From an uncultured Saccharospirillaceae bacterium (GTDB lineage Bacteria; Pseudomonadota; Gammaproteobacteria; Pseudomonadales; Oceanobacteraceae), in NCBI GenBank assembly GCA_947503895.1, contig CANNFT010000016.1:27683-91682 (forward strand): a DNA stretch of 64,000 bases. Direction: 5' to 3'. The notes under the pieces are model-generated. The model was not told the DNA's origin, made no database searches, and was given only the letters and a program-made list of their open reading frames with translations. Both the position numbers and the translations under genes were made by a program. The number at the start of each line of letters is the position of its first letter. The first letter of the stretch is position 1. Positions 25,767 through 35,516 of the stretch are shown in pieces.

Positions 25767-26954
25767 ATGGCACGGAAGTTAGTCGATCAAAAAGTAGGTT
25801 TAGTATTATCCGGCGGGGGGGCGCGTGCGGCTTACCAAGTAGGCGTCTTAAAAGCCATCGCTCGGTTAATGCCTGTAGACAGTGGTAATCCCTTTCAAAT
25901 CATCAGTGGTACATCGGCTGGTGCCGTGAATGCAGTGGCGATGGCGAGCTATGCTAGCCATTATCGATTGGGTGTCCGTCACTTAGAACGTATCTGGAAA
26001 AACTTCAGTTGCGATCAAGTTTTTCGATCTGACTTACCCTCCTTACTCCCTTGGCTGGGCCGCTTCTTCCTGAATAGCTTTTTTGGTTATAAAGCCGGGG
26101 AGCCTGCATCTTTGCTCAATAACGAACCTTTAAGGGGCCTGTTACAGCAGGTGATCTCTTTTGAAAATATACAGAAATCGATTGATGCGGGAGACCTTCA
26201 TGCCTTGGCCGTCACAGCGTCGGGCTATGCTTCCGGTGAATCGGTGAGTTTTTTTCAGGCCACTAATGCCGTCAAGAACTGGCAGCGTACACGACGTGTT
26301 GGGGTACGCAGTCGCATAAATGTCGAGCATCTGATGGCTTCATCCGCGATTCCGGCTGTGTTTCCTGCCGTACAAATCAATCGTGAATTCTTTGGCGATG
26401 GTGCTATTCGTCAGTTAGCCCCCATCAGCCCCGCCTTGCACATGGGGGCAGATAAGATTGTCGTTGTGGGGGTCAGTGGTGAAGCGCATAAACGCAAAAA
26501 ACGCGAATCCATGAGCCGATACCCCAGCGTGGCCAAAATTATGAACCATATGTTTAACGCGGCCTTTTTGGATAGTATGGAAAGCGATGTCGAACGGCTC
26601 ACACGCATTAACCGAACGCTTGCCAAAATCCCCGAAGAAGTTAAAAACCTCCCAGGGTTTGAATTGCGACCCGTTGACATACTGGAGATTAGTCCAAGTG
26701 AATCGATCGACGACATCGCCGCTCGACATGCACGGGAATTACCTAAATCGCTGACCATGTTCTTTAAAGGCAGCGGCAGCACGCATAAAAGCGGTGCAGG
26801 GGTATTGAGTTACCTATTGTTCGAGCGCGGGTTTTGCCGCGACCTGATACAACACGGTTATGATGATGCGATGCGACGCAAAGAGGATATTCTCAGGTTT
26901 TTTTGTGAAGACGATTGCGAAGAAAACACGACGATCAAAGCAGCAGCAAAATAA
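25767..26954 (+). CDS. Patatin-like phospholipase
   Basis: A 395-aa protein with a complete patatin catalytic layout: the oxyanion loop SGGGARAAYQVG (residues 15-26), the nucleophile motif GTSAG with Ser50, and the catalytic Asp211 in FGDGA. These enzymes act on phospholipid or other acyl esters. There is no signal peptide, so it is cytoplasmic or membrane-associated unless a specialised export route exists. A C-terminal extension (about 330-395) holds a Cys/acidic patch. The next genes encode an outer-membrane-like barrel and a lipoprotein. Confidence 0.9.
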   Translation: MARKLVDQKVGLVLSGGGARAAYQVGVLKAIARLMPVDSGNPFQIISGTSAGAVNAVAMASYASHYRLGVRHLERIWKNFSCDQVFRSDLPSLLPWLGRFFLNSFFGYKAGEPASLLNNEPLRGLLQQVISFENIQKSIDAGDLHALAVTASGYASGESVSFFQATNAVKNWQRTRRVGVRSRINVEHLMASSAIPAVFPAVQINREFFGDGAIRQLAPISPALHMGADKIVVVGVSGEAHKRKKRESMSRYPSVAKIMNHMFNAAFLDSMESDVERLTRINRTLAKIPEEVKNLPGFELRPVDILEISPSESIDDIAARHARELPKSLTMFFKGSGSTHKSGAGVLSYLLFERGFCRDLIQHGYDDAMRRKEDILRFFCEDDCEENTTIKAAAK

Positions 26955-27055
26955 GCTTGCGCTGCTTCCTGCCATGTTGAGTTCCAAGCACTGCAACCAG
27001 CCATTGAGTGTGCGTATGACAATCAGTACCATAGAAAATAAAAAAGAAGAACGAT

Positions 27056-27784
27056 ATGAAGATGATTTCAGTCCTAATCAGATGGGCCATCGCCCTCGCA
27101 CTCGTGATGCACGGGAGCGTTTCTCAAAGTTACCCAATCGATAAGTACGTTGGCTTTGGCATAGGTTACAGTTGGGTGAACGCAACACTTGATGAGCAAC
27201 CCAGAGAGGATCTAGGCGCCATTTCAAGCGCTCAATATACGGATATTAAAACACAAGATATTGGCGTAAATATCTTTACAGGTTTTCGCTTTCATCCCTA
27301 CTACGGTGTAGAGGTAGGCTATATTTATCTGCCAGAAATTCGATTCGAAAAGCTCAGCGAAAGACGAAATGCCAATGACACCAACCCAGAGACCAGTCTG
27401 GAACAAGGCGATATACGTGATGCAACCGTGAAAGCACAAGGTATCAATCTGATGCACGTGTTTTATGCCCCACTGTCCAAATCTGTTCATTTAACAGCAA
27501 AACTCGGTGCTATTTTTGGGGAAGCGACGTTTGTCGATTCAGAGACATTTATAGAAGTGCTGGTGGATGAAGATAACAATGAATTTCGGCAAAATACACC
27601 GGTCGGCACCGAAAGAAGCAGCCGTAATCTCAGCGCTTTCCACTGGTCGATAAGCGCTGACTGGCGTCTGACTAAAGCGTGGTCGACTCGATGGCAAATC
27701 GAACAAGTCAATTTTGAATACGACCATGAATTTGAAAAATACACGCAGTGGTATTCCAGTTTGTCATTACAACGCCACTTTTAA
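27056..27784 (+). CDS. Outer-membrane beta-barrel protein
   Basis: A 242-aa protein with a signal peptide (residues about 1-25, ending SQS) and alternating polar/hydrophobic strands such as YVGFGIGYSWVNAT, IGVNIFTGFRFHPYYGVEVGYIYL and VHLTAKLGAIFG. It ends with the aromatic YSSLSLQRHF expected for an outer-membrane barrel (OmpA/OmpW-like eight-strand type). The exact family is not certain. It may share a transcript with the patatin gene upstream. Confidence 0.78.
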   Translation: MKMISVLIRWAIALALVMHGSVSQSYPIDKYVGFGIGYSWVNATLDEQPREDLGAISSAQYTDIKTQDIGVNIFTGFRFHPYYGVEVGYIYLPEIRFEKLSERRNANDTNPETSLEQGDIRDATVKAQGINLMHVFYAPLSKSVHLTAKLGAIFGEATFVDSETFIEVLVDEDNNEFRQNTPVGTERSSRNLSAFHWSISADWRLTKAWSTRWQIEQVNFEYDHEFEKYTQWYSSLSLQRHF

Positions 27785-27844
27785 AGCGAATGATCAAACA
27801 CGTTGATTTTAAGCAAGGCACGCATTGCTTACCAAGGAGTAAAC

Positions 27845-28255
27845 ATGCAGCAATATGTTAAAACAATTATGAAAGCTTTTATCGTCGGCTGTTTATGCGT
27901 ATTGACCCTAGGTTGCGCATCCGTCATGAATGGTACACAGCAGGATGTCACCATTAGAACGGCAGCAGACACAGAGATTTTTGTGAATGAAAAATTTGCA
28001 GGGCAAGGAGTGGCGAAACTTAATCTGGCGCGTGATGAACAACACTCTATACGGGTCAGTAAACCCGGATGTGTAGACAAAGCACTCCAGACACAACCCG
28101 AGTTTAATAAAACCAGCTTGTTGGGCGTCATTGTCTATTTTGGGTTGTTCACGATCCCCATCGACTTTTTTACAGGAGCTGCTTGGAATATTTCACCGGC
28201 TAATATCGAGATGACCGCGGAGTGCAGTGCGCTCTCCGACGATACAGGTGCTTAA
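27845..28255 (+). CDS. PEGA-like lipoprotein
   Basis: A 136-aa protein with a signal peptide and lipobox LGC (Cys about residue 24), so it is predicted to be lipid-anchored. It has a PEGA-like strand pattern (VTIRTAADTEIFVNEKFAGQGVAKLNL) and a C-terminal hydrophobic hairpin (about 97-118). The ATG at 27845 has AAGGAG upstream; an in-frame upstream start lacks one. It resembles small uncharacterised envelope lipoproteins. It converges with rnhB. Confidence 0.75.
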   Translation: MQQYVKTIMKAFIVGCLCVLTLGCASVMNGTQQDVTIRTAADTEIFVNEKFAGQGVAKLNLARDEQHSIRVSKPGCVDKALQTQPEFNKTSLLGVIVYFGLFTIPIDFFTGAAWNISPANIEMTAECSALSDDTGA

Positions 28256-28270
28256 TCTCGCAGCACCTGT
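28244..28270. terminator. Inverted repeat between convergent genes
   Basis: ACAGGTGC (overlapping the end of the lipoprotein gene) pairs with GCACCTGT across an 11-base loop. There is no clear T-run, so it may serve as a weak bidirectional terminator between the lipoprotein gene and rnhB. Confidence 0.45.
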
Positions 28271-28282
28271 TCACTCGATACA

Positions 28283-28918
28283 CTACAGCGATTCAGCCAA
28301 TTCTTCGTAAGCTCGTTTTACGGGACCAAAACTTTTACGATAAATCGGTGCAGGGCCGTGTTGCTTGAGCGCTTCAAGATGAGCCTTAGTGGGATACCCT
28401 TTATGTTTGGCTAATCCATACTGCGGATACACTTTATCCAGCTCAATTAAATCTCTATCTCGTTGTACTTTTGCTAATATGGACGCCGCTGAAATCGCCG
28501 CCACTAAGCCATCGCCTTTAATGATTGCGGTCCCGTCGCAACACATATTTTTAGGCAATCTATTTCCATCTATCAATGCGTGTTCGGGTACTTTTGATAA
28601 ACCATTCACAGCGCGCGTCATGGCGAGCATACGTGCGTGCAATATATTGATTTCATCAATTTCTTCTACACTTGCCCTGGCAATTGAATATGCCGTTGCC
28701 TTATTGATAATTTCATCAAATAAAACTTCACGCTTTTTTTCTGTCAGTTTTTTAGAATCATTCAGTGCAGGAATCGGACGGCTAGGATCTAATATCACTG
28801 CGGCGGCCACGACATCACCGCACAAAGGGCCTGCGCCGGCTTCATCGACGCCACAATAGAGTGTATTGGCTTGAATAAGTGCGAACTCTTCATCAATCAG
28901 CACAGTTGTATCTGACAT
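28283..28918 (-). CDS. rnhB: Ribonuclease HII
   Basis: Cuts RNA in RNA-DNA hybrids and starts removal of single ribonucleotides from DNA. The 211-aa protein has the N-terminal GVDEAGAGPLCGDVVAAAVIL motif with catalytic Asp and Glu, the DSKKLTEKKRE segment, LIDGN, and SILAKVQRD. It is the last gene of the rpsB-to-rnhB cluster, 29 bp after lpxB, as in E. coli, although dnaE does not follow. Confidence 0.96.
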   Translation of the reverse strand: MSDTTVLIDEEFALIQANTLYCGVDEAGAGPLCGDVVAAAVILDPSRPIPALNDSKKLTEKKREVLFDEIINKATAYSIARASVEEIDEINILHARMLAMTRAVNGLSKVPEHALIDGNRLPKNMCCDGTAIIKGDGLVAAISAASILAKVQRDRDLIELDKVYPQYGLAKHKGYPTKAHLEALKQHGPAPIYRKSFGPVKRAYEELAESL

Positions 28919-28947
28919 ATTTTTAATCTTTTTCGAAAGGTGAGGCG

Positions 28948-30084
28948 TTATTGACTAATAAGGTGAGTAATGGCTTGCGCAGCAGCTTTATCCGCATTTT
29001 TACGAATCAGTGTATGTATGCAAGTGAACTCTGTCTTTAAGCGATCTGACAGACTTTGGTCACCTAAAATATTAAGCACCGCTTGTGCTAAATTTTCAGG
29101 TGTCGCATCTTCTTGCAATATTTCTGGAATTAACTCTTTTCCGGCCAATAAATTCGGCAGCGATACAAACGGTTGCTTCAACATTCGCTTTAATAAAAAT
29201 GCAGTGATACTTGAAACTTTATAAGAAACCACCAAAGGCTTTTTCAACAACATGCCTTCTAGTGCAGCGGTTCCCGAGGCCATTAATACGACATCCGATG
29301 CTTCCATTGCCGACCGGCTCTGTCCCGATAACAATTTAACGTTAATTTTTGGTACCGCGCTAATTAACGCTTCCAATTGTTTCTTGCGTTCCTCATTGGC
29401 AGCCGGTAGGACAAATTGTACGTTCGGTTCCACATGTTGAATCAATTCAGCAGCTTGCAAAAATAGATCACCTAAGCGAGCGACTTCACCTTGTCGGCTT
29501 CCCGGCAATAGGGCAACCACAGGTTTATTTTGATTAAGTGAAAGCTGCGAACGTGCAGAGTGCGTATCGGGTTCTAAATCGATGGCATCGGCTAATGTAT
29601 GACCCACACATACCGCCGGTACATTGTGTTTTTTATAAAATTCAACTTCAAAGGGGAATAAACACAAAACGAGATCAACCGCTTTTGCGATTTTAAACAC
29701 ACGCTTTTCACGCCACGCCCAAACGGAAGGACTCACATAATGGACTGTTTTTATGCCCTGTTTACGAAGGCGCATTTCCAATCCGATATTGAAGTCTGGA
29801 GCATCAATACCAATAAAGACATCCGGTTCGCTAGCTGCGATTTTTTGCGCTAATGCTTTGCGGATTTTTAATAATTCCCACAAACGCCCTAATACTTCAA
29901 CCAACCCCATGACCGATAAACGTTCCATCGGGTAAAAAGATTCAAATCCCTCTGCTTGCATTAGCGGACCACCAATTCCGTAAAATGAGGCGGTGGGATA
30001 CTGCTGTTTGAGAGCTTTAATGAGACCGGCGCCGAGAATATCGCCAGAGGCTTCTCCAGCGACCATGGCAATACGTAATGACAT
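28948..30084 (-). CDS. lpxB: Lipid-A-disaccharide synthase
   Basis: Joins UDP-2,3-diacylglucosamine and lipid X to form the lipid A disaccharide at the inner face of the cytoplasmic membrane. The 378-aa GT-B enzyme has the N-terminal GEASGD motif, the DAPDFNIGLEMRLRK segment, YVSPSVWAWR and the C-terminal LLPGSRQGEV and ASGTAALEG motifs. Its start overlaps the lpxA stop by one base. Confidence 0.97.
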   Translation of the reverse strand: MSLRIAMVAGEASGDILGAGLIKALKQQYPTASFYGIGGPLMQAEGFESFYPMERLSVMGLVEVLGRLWELLKIRKALAQKIAASEPDVFIGIDAPDFNIGLEMRLRKQGIKTVHYVSPSVWAWREKRVFKIAKAVDLVLCLFPFEVEFYKKHNVPAVCVGHTLADAIDLEPDTHSARSQLSLNQNKPVVALLPGSRQGEVARLGDLFLQAAELIQHVEPNVQFVLPAANEERKKQLEALISAVPKINVKLLSGQSRSAMEASDVVLMASGTAALEGMLLKKPLVVSYKVSSITAFLLKRMLKQPFVSLPNLLAGKELIPEILQEDATPENLAQAVLNILGDQSLSDRLKTEFTCIHTLIRKNADKAAAQAITHLISQ

Positions 30085-30854
30085 TAACGAATGATTCCGC
30101 GAGTGGAGGATTTTAAGCTTTCGATCAGCAGTTGCACGGATTGAGATTCGCTGAGCATTGTATCAAGTTCAACCAACGCTTCTTCGACAGTAAGTCCTTG
30201 GCGATACAAGGTTTTATACGCCTTACGCAATACACGAATGTCTTGTTTATCGTACCCTCGGCGCTTCAATCCCTCTGTATTCATACCATGGGGTTTTGCC
30301 GAGTTTCCATTTGCCATGATGTAGGCTGGCACATCGCGCAGCACAACCGAACCGGTGCCGCACATAGCATGCGCACCGATTCTCACGAATTGATGGACTT
30401 GTGAAGCCCCACCTAAAATAGCGTGATCACCCACATGCACATGACCTGCGATATTAGTGTCATTTGCAAAAATACAGTGGCTTCCTAATATGGCGTCGTG
30501 AGCAACGTGCACATTAACCATAAATAAATTATGGCTTCCTATACGCGTGAGACTGTTGTCCTGCACTGTACCGCGGTGAACGGTACAGGCTTCGCGAAAG
30601 ATATTATGATCCCCCACTTCCAATCGCGTTGGCTCACCTTGGTATTTTTTGTCTTGGCAGTCTTCTCCGATCGAGCAAAACTGAAAAATTCGATTGAATT
30701 TGCCAAGCGTAGTCGGCCCTTTAACAACAACGTGTGGGCCAATAACCGTGCCTTCGCCAATGACCACATCGGCACCAATGATTGTCCATGGACCAATTTC
30801 TACGTTGTCACCAATTTGTGCACTGGGATCAATAATCGCGCGAGGATCAATCAA
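30084..30854 (-). CDS. lpxA: UDP-N-acetylglucosamine acyltransferase
   Basis: Adds the first 3-hydroxyacyl chain to UDP-GlcNAc in lipid A synthesis. The protein is a left-handed beta-helix of hexapeptide repeats, with the catalytic His in NVHVAHD and a C-terminal helical part. I chose the TTG at 30854, which gives a MIDPRAIIDPSAQIG start (256 aa), matching LpxA proteins, with GAGAGGGAAAG upstream; a GTG at 30878 would add eight residues inside fabZ. It follows fabZ with almost no gap. Confidence 0.94.
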   Translation of the reverse strand: MIDPRAIIDPSAQIGDNVEIGPWTIIGADVVIGEGTVIGPHVVVKGPTTLGKFNRIFQFCSIGEDCQDKKYQGEPTRLEVGDHNIFREACTVHRGTVQDNSLTRIGSHNLFMVNVHVAHDAILGSHCIFANDTNIAGHVHVGDHAILGGASQVHQFVRIGAHAMCGTGSVVLRDVPAYIMANGNSAKPHGMNTEGLKRRGYDKQDIRVLRKAYKTLYRQGLTVEEALVELDTMLSESQSVQLLIESLKSSTRGIIR

Positions 30855-30856
30855 AA

Positions 30857-31327
30857 TTATCTTTCCCTCTCTGCACACATAACTTCACACTGACAAACCA
30901 CTTTGCCATCTACCTTCGCTTCGCAAGCAAAGCGCCAAATGCCGCCTTTGTCTTTGAGGTAACGCGCTTCCATATCAAGACGGTCACCCGGCATGACTGG
31001 GCGCTTAAAGCGCGCTTTATCGACACCAGCAAAATAGTACAATGTATTGCGTGCTCGTTCTTCACCCAGTGTTTTTAAGCCTAGCAGACCGGCTACTTGT
31101 GCCAGCGCTTCAACAATCAGTACGCCAGGCATAATCGGATGCCCAGGAAAATGACCACCGAAGAAGGGTTCATTAATGGTCACGTTTTTGAAACCACGGA
31201 TCAATTCGCCCTTTTGCACTTCTACTACGCGATCGACGAGTAAAAATGGATAGCGATGCGGGAGTAATTCGCTGATTTCAGCGTGATCCATGGTAATCAT
31301 AGATTCGTTTTGTTCCTGATCAGACAT
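30857..31327 (-). CDS. fabZ: 3-hydroxyacyl-[ACP] dehydratase
   Basis: Dehydrates 3-hydroxyacyl-ACP in fatty acid elongation and competes with LpxA and LpxD for hydroxyacyl-ACP, which explains its place among lpx genes. The 156-aa hot-dog-fold protein has LLPHRYPFLLVDRV near the start and the catalytic GGHFPGHPIMPGVLIVEALAQ region, given here in key form with His and Glu. It overlaps lpxD by eight bases. An alternative ATG lies nine codons inside. Confidence 0.96.
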   Translation of the reverse strand: MSDQEQNESMITMDHAEISELLPHRYPFLLVDRVVEVQKGELIRGFKNVTINEPFFGGHFPGHPIMPGVLIVEALAQVAGLLGLKTLGEERARNTLYYFAGVDKARFKRPVMPGDRLDMEARYLKDKGGIWRFACEAKVDGKVVCQCEVMCAERER

Positions 31328-32360
31328 CCGTCTTACCTTCCAGTGTTTTTTCCAGCACTTTTAAACGCTTCGCCATACTGTCCAATTGACGGATGCGAGC
31401 GGCACTTTTTTTCCAATCTGCGCTGGTTTGCATCGCCGTGCCTGACGAATAACTTCCAGGCTCGGTGGTGTTACGAGTAATCATGGTCATGCCCGTTACA
31501 TGGGTGCCGTCTATTAAGTTTAGATGGCCAGCGATGCCTACACCACCCGCTAACGTGCAATGCGCGCCAATTTTGCTACTGCCAGCCACACCCACACAGG
31601 CTGCCATGGCCGTATGGTTGCCGACTTCCACGTTATGAGCGATTTGAATTTGATTATCCAATTTCACACCATCTCCGATGATGGTGTCGCTGAGAGCACC
31701 TCGGTCTATGGTCGTATTGGCACCGATTTCTACATCATTACCCACTCGCACTCCACCAATTTGGCAGATTTTATGCCAGTGGCCACCTTCATTGGCAAAG
31801 CCAAATCCATCAGCCCCTAACACCGCACCGCTGTGCAGGATACAACGCTCACCCAGCGTAACTTGGTGGTAAAGCGTCACATTTGCGTGAAGGCGTGTTC
31901 CAGCACCGATTCGACACTCTTTACCAATGATGCTGCCGGCGCCAATCGTCACGTCATCGCCAATATGTGCATACTCTTCAATGACGACATTCGCACCGAT
32001 GGTAACGTTGCGTCCTAAGTTAACCGAATCACTGATTACCGCACTGGCATGGATTTGCCCCGACGGCTTCGGCAACGTATCAAATAGAGATGACACTTTC
32101 GCGTAGCCAAGATACGGGTTATCCAAAATCAACACTGCGCCTTTAAATTCGTCAGCTTGATTTCGGTGAACAATGACCGCACTGGCTTGTGTTGAGGCCA
32201 ACTGATCCTGATACGACGGGTTAGCCAAAAAACTCAGCTCTCCCGACACCGCTTCAGACAGTGTCGACAACCCAGTGATGACTTGTTCGCCGTCACCTTT
32301 TAATTCTGCATCCAGAAAGTGTGCAATATTCTTTAACGTTAGGTGCTCGCGATTGGACAT
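31320..32360 (-). CDS. lpxD: UDP-3-O-acylglucosamine N-acyltransferase
   Basis: Adds the second 3-hydroxyacyl chain to the lipid A precursor. The 346-aa protein has an N-terminal uridine-binding domain (about 1-100, with ELSFLANPSYQDQL), a long hexapeptide-repeat helix with the catalytic His in IQIAHNVEVGNHT, and a C-terminal helix. It follows skp, whose stop shares one base with its start. Confidence 0.96.
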   Translation of the reverse strand: MSNREHLTLKNIAHFLDAELKGDGEQVITGLSTLSEAVSGELSFLANPSYQDQLASTQASAVIVHRNQADEFKGAVLILDNPYLGYAKVSSLFDTLPKPSGQIHASAVISDSVNLGRNVTIGANVVIEEYAHIGDDVTIGAGSIIGKECRIGAGTRLHANVTLYHQVTLGERCILHSGAVLGADGFGFANEGGHWHKICQIGGVRVGNDVEIGANTTIDRGALSDTIIGDGVKLDNQIQIAHNVEVGNHTAMAACVGVAGSSKIGAHCTLAGGVGIAGHLNLIDGTHVTGMTMITRNTTEPGSYSSGTAMQTSADWKKSAARIRQLDSMAKRLKVLEKTLEGKTDV

Positions 32361-32896
32361 TAGCTATCCTTTTTATCTGCCACATCAACCGTTGCTTGAT
32401 TCAGTTTTTCAAGCAATTTTTTGGTGAGGTCCATATCTGGAACAACATGAATAACCGCTTGGCCATTCAATACAATATCAACTTTTTCTTCTTCAATAAG
32501 TGCTTTTAGAATATTGGAAACCTGAGGTAAGTTCGCACGATAAAACTGTTGACGCCACTGCTGCTCAGCTTGTTGTAGCTTGTTAACAAAGAACTGGTAT
32601 TCACTTTGGCTTTCTTTGATTTCATTGCGCAATTTACGCTGTTCATCGTCACTCATGATAGCCGCATCTTTTTGCAACTTTTCCTGAGTGGTTTTCATGC
32701 TATTTTCAAGCTTTTTGATTTTTTCTAAGTCGTCGCCAAATTGATCTTCAACTTGTTTGAAGGATTTTTTAGCGCCTTCTGATTGGAACAATGCGCGTTC
32801 CATATCGACGACTGCAATTTTGCTTTCAGCCGCTTGAGCAATACTGGTTGCTGCTAAACAAATTCCGAGTGCGAGTGCTTTGGTCCACTTCTTCAT
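32360..32896 (-). CDS. skp: OmpH/Skp periplasmic chaperone
   Basis: A periplasmic trimeric chaperone that holds unfolded outer-membrane proteins for delivery to BamA. The 178-aa protein has a signal peptide (residues about 1-22, ending AQA), the core strand KIAVVDMERAL and long coiled-coil arms (about 45-135). It lies between bamA and lpxD, 143 bp after bamA, as in most Proteobacteria. Confidence 0.95.
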   Translation of the reverse strand: MKKWTKALALGICLAATSIAQAAESKIAVVDMERALFQSEGAKKSFKQVEDQFGDDLEKIKKLENSMKTTQEKLQKDAAIMSDDEQRKLRNEIKESQSEYQFFVNKLQQAEQQWRQQFYRANLPQVSNILKALIEEEKVDIVLNGQAVIHVVPDMDLTKKLLEKLNQATVDVADKKDS

Positions 32897-33039
32897 TTTT
32901 ATATCCGTGATGGGTTGTGTATGAATATTTCAATCATCATGACTGATTGTTAAAGTCGAACGACTCGCACTGATGATGTGCAAACACCAGTGTGAATCAT
33001 GTTTATCATGCCAATTTAACTCAGCGTTGTGCGGTCATA

Positions 33040-35424
33040 TTAGAAAACTTGACCCAAAGAGAATTCGAACCCTTCGGTCTCATCTTCACTGTCTGCATTC
33101 AGAGCACGTGCGAAGGTAAATGTCAGTGGCCCAATAGCGGTCACCCACGTCACACTCACACCGGTGCCGACACGCAACTCAGAAGAATCATAACCAGAAG
33201 AACATCCCGGGTGCCCACTTTCGCCATTGGCGTCGGTACCCGTTACCTCCAAGCATTGCGTATCAAACACGTTACCAGCGTCCACAAATAGGGCCGAACG
33301 TACTGATCGTTGGTCTTCTAAGAACGGCAGTGGGAATACTAACTCGACACTGGCTTCCGTCAACAAGTTACCGCCTAATGCACTGGTGTCTTTTACAAGA
33401 TTTTCTGTGTCATTACCATTGTCCAATACGCCATGCGGGCCTAATGAGTTAGACGAATACCCTCGTACAGAACCAATCCCGCCAGCTCTGAAATTACGGA
33501 AGAAAGGAAGACCATTGGTATCGCCGTATCCATCACCGTAGCCTAGCTCGGTGCGCATACGGAATGTCCACTCACCCTTGATCGGGAAATATTTCTGCGC
33601 GCTGTAAGTTAAGCGATAATATTCTAGCTCACTCCCTGGTATGGTCGCTTCCAGCGCCAAGGTTTGCTTACCACCTGCCGTCGGAAATAGACCTCTGTTG
33701 AGTGTCGTCCATGTCCAACTGCTGCCCAAGGTCAGCTCAGTAAATTCTTTACCTTCTTTATCCGTAAACTCCACAATTTCCAATGGAATACCACTGGATT
33801 TGGTTTCCATTTCTGTGCGACTGGCTTCAACACTAAATGACAAGCGTTCACGATTATTAATCGGTAAACCAAACGTCGTGCGACCTCCGTAGGTATCGGT
33901 GTTGTAGTCACTGAGCGATAACTCGGAGAAATCCGTTTCACGGAAGAATAAGCTGTATCCACGGCTTACACCGTCAACGGTGTAATAAGGATTGCTGAAG
34001 GAGAAATTCAAACTGGTGACAGCGTCTGTTTTGTTGACAGACGTACTCATTTTTTTGCCGGTCCCCATGAAGTTGTTTTGGCTAACACTGGAGCCGATGA
34101 TCACACCTTGGCTAGACGAATAACCGATGCTTAAATTCAAGCTGCCGCTGGCCTGCTCTTCTACATTATAGTTAACGTCGATCATGTCATCTGTGCCGGG
34201 CACTTTAGGTGTTTCGACATTCACACCTTTGAAAAAGCCTAATTGCTCTAAACGACTTTTAGACTGTTCGATTAATTCTGTGGACGCCCAGCCACCTTCC
34301 ATTTGCACCATTTCTCGACGCAGCACTTCATCCATCGTGGTTTCATTACCACTGAAATTCACGCGACGTACATAGGTTCGCTTACCCGGTTCAATGAAAA
34401 AGGTAATCTCCACCGTTTTATCTACGTCATTAATTTTGGGCACGCCATTGACACTGGCAAACGTGAATCCTTCGTTACCCAAGCGCTTTGAGATGAGATC
34501 TTGCGTCAGTGTCATTTTCCGGCGACTAAACGTTTCACCTTCTTTCATAACAATGAGCTTTTCAAGAAGTGATTCTTCTAGGATCAACTCACCGGCTAGA
34601 TCCACCTTTGTGACTTCGTACACTTCACCTTCGTGCACATTTACGCTCACAAACACACCCTCTTTATTGGGTGATAGCGATACCTGAGTCGATTCTATAT
34701 TAAAACGAATATAACCACGGTCGAGGTAATATGAGCGCAATCGCTCAAGGTCACCACTCAATTTTTCCCGTGCGTATTTATCGTCACTGCTGTACCACGA
34801 CCAAAAATTTGTGGGCTTGAGTGCAAATTGCTTCAGTAATTCTTCTTTGTCGAAATCTTCATTACCGACGATGTTGATATGATTAATAGAGGCGACCGAG
34901 CCTTCTTCTACTTCAATTTTTAAAGATACTCGGTTGCGGGGTAATTTGGTCACTTCCGTTTCTATTTTCGCGTCGTAACGACCTTGGCTCACATACTGTC
35001 GCTCAAGCTCTAACTCTAAACGCTCCATGGTTGATCGCTTAAATACGTAACCTTCTGCTAACCCAGCTTGCTTAAGCCCGTCTTTTAGTTGGTCAGTTTC
35101 AATAGCGGTATTTCCTGAAATTTCCAATTCTGTAATGGTGGGCAGCTCAACTACGTTGACAACCAGCACATCGCCATCGCGCAATAACTGGATATCGTTA
35201 AAGTAGCCGGTGCGAAATAGCACTTTCGTGGCTTCTGCGAGCGACTGGTTATTCACATCATCGCCAATATTGATTGGAAAGGCACTGAATACTGTACCGG
35301 CAGAAACGCGTTGCAGGCCATCGACACGAATGTCTGATATTTTAAAGGATTCGGCGTGTGCAGCACTGGTTAACCATCCAGCGGCCCATAATCCTGCGCA
35401 TAATACGAGTGTTTTAAACTTCAT
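33040..35424 (-). CDS. bamA: Outer-membrane protein assembly factor BamA
   Basis: The essential outer-membrane insertase of the BAM complex. The 794-aa protein has a signal peptide (about 1-24), five POTRA domains (about 25-425, starting FKISDIRVDGLQRV) and a 16-strand barrel ending with the aromatic GQVF. The loop 6 motif reads RAGGIGSVRGYSS, with VRGY in place of the more usual VRGF. A cysteine pair sits in a late extracellular loop (DTQCLEV and HPGCSS). It follows rseP and precedes skp. Confidence 0.96.
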   Translation of the reverse strand: MKFKTLVLCAGLWAAGWLTSAAHAESFKISDIRVDGLQRVSAGTVFSAFPINIGDDVNNQSLAEATKVLFRTGYFNDIQLLRDGDVLVVNVVELPTITELEISGNTAIETDQLKDGLKQAGLAEGYVFKRSTMERLELELERQYVSQGRYDAKIETEVTKLPRNRVSLKIEVEEGSVASINHINIVGNEDFDKEELLKQFALKPTNFWSWYSSDDKYAREKLSGDLERLRSYYLDRGYIRFNIESTQVSLSPNKEGVFVSVNVHEGEVYEVTKVDLAGELILEESLLEKLIVMKEGETFSRRKMTLTQDLISKRLGNEGFTFASVNGVPKINDVDKTVEITFFIEPGKRTYVRRVNFSGNETTMDEVLRREMVQMEGGWASTELIEQSKSRLEQLGFFKGVNVETPKVPGTDDMIDVNYNVEEQASGSLNLSIGYSSSQGVIIGSSVSQNNFMGTGKKMSTSVNKTDAVTSLNFSFSNPYYTVDGVSRGYSLFFRETDFSELSLSDYNTDTYGGRTTFGLPINNRERLSFSVEASRTEMETKSSGIPLEIVEFTDKEGKEFTELTLGSSWTWTTLNRGLFPTAGGKQTLALEATIPGSELEYYRLTYSAQKYFPIKGEWTFRMRTELGYGDGYGDTNGLPFFRNFRAGGIGSVRGYSSNSLGPHGVLDNGNDTENLVKDTSALGGNLLTEASVELVFPLPFLEDQRSVRSALFVDAGNVFDTQCLEVTGTDANGESGHPGCSSGYDSSELRVGTGVSVTWVTAIGPLTFTFARALNADSEDETEGFEFSLGQVF

Positions 35425-35516
35425 GTTGATCCAAGAAATATTGTTCTTTTAATTCTGTCTGGTAAAACTCAGTGGTTCGTTTTACCCATTCTTAATAATA
35501 CGTTCCGGTTGTCGTG

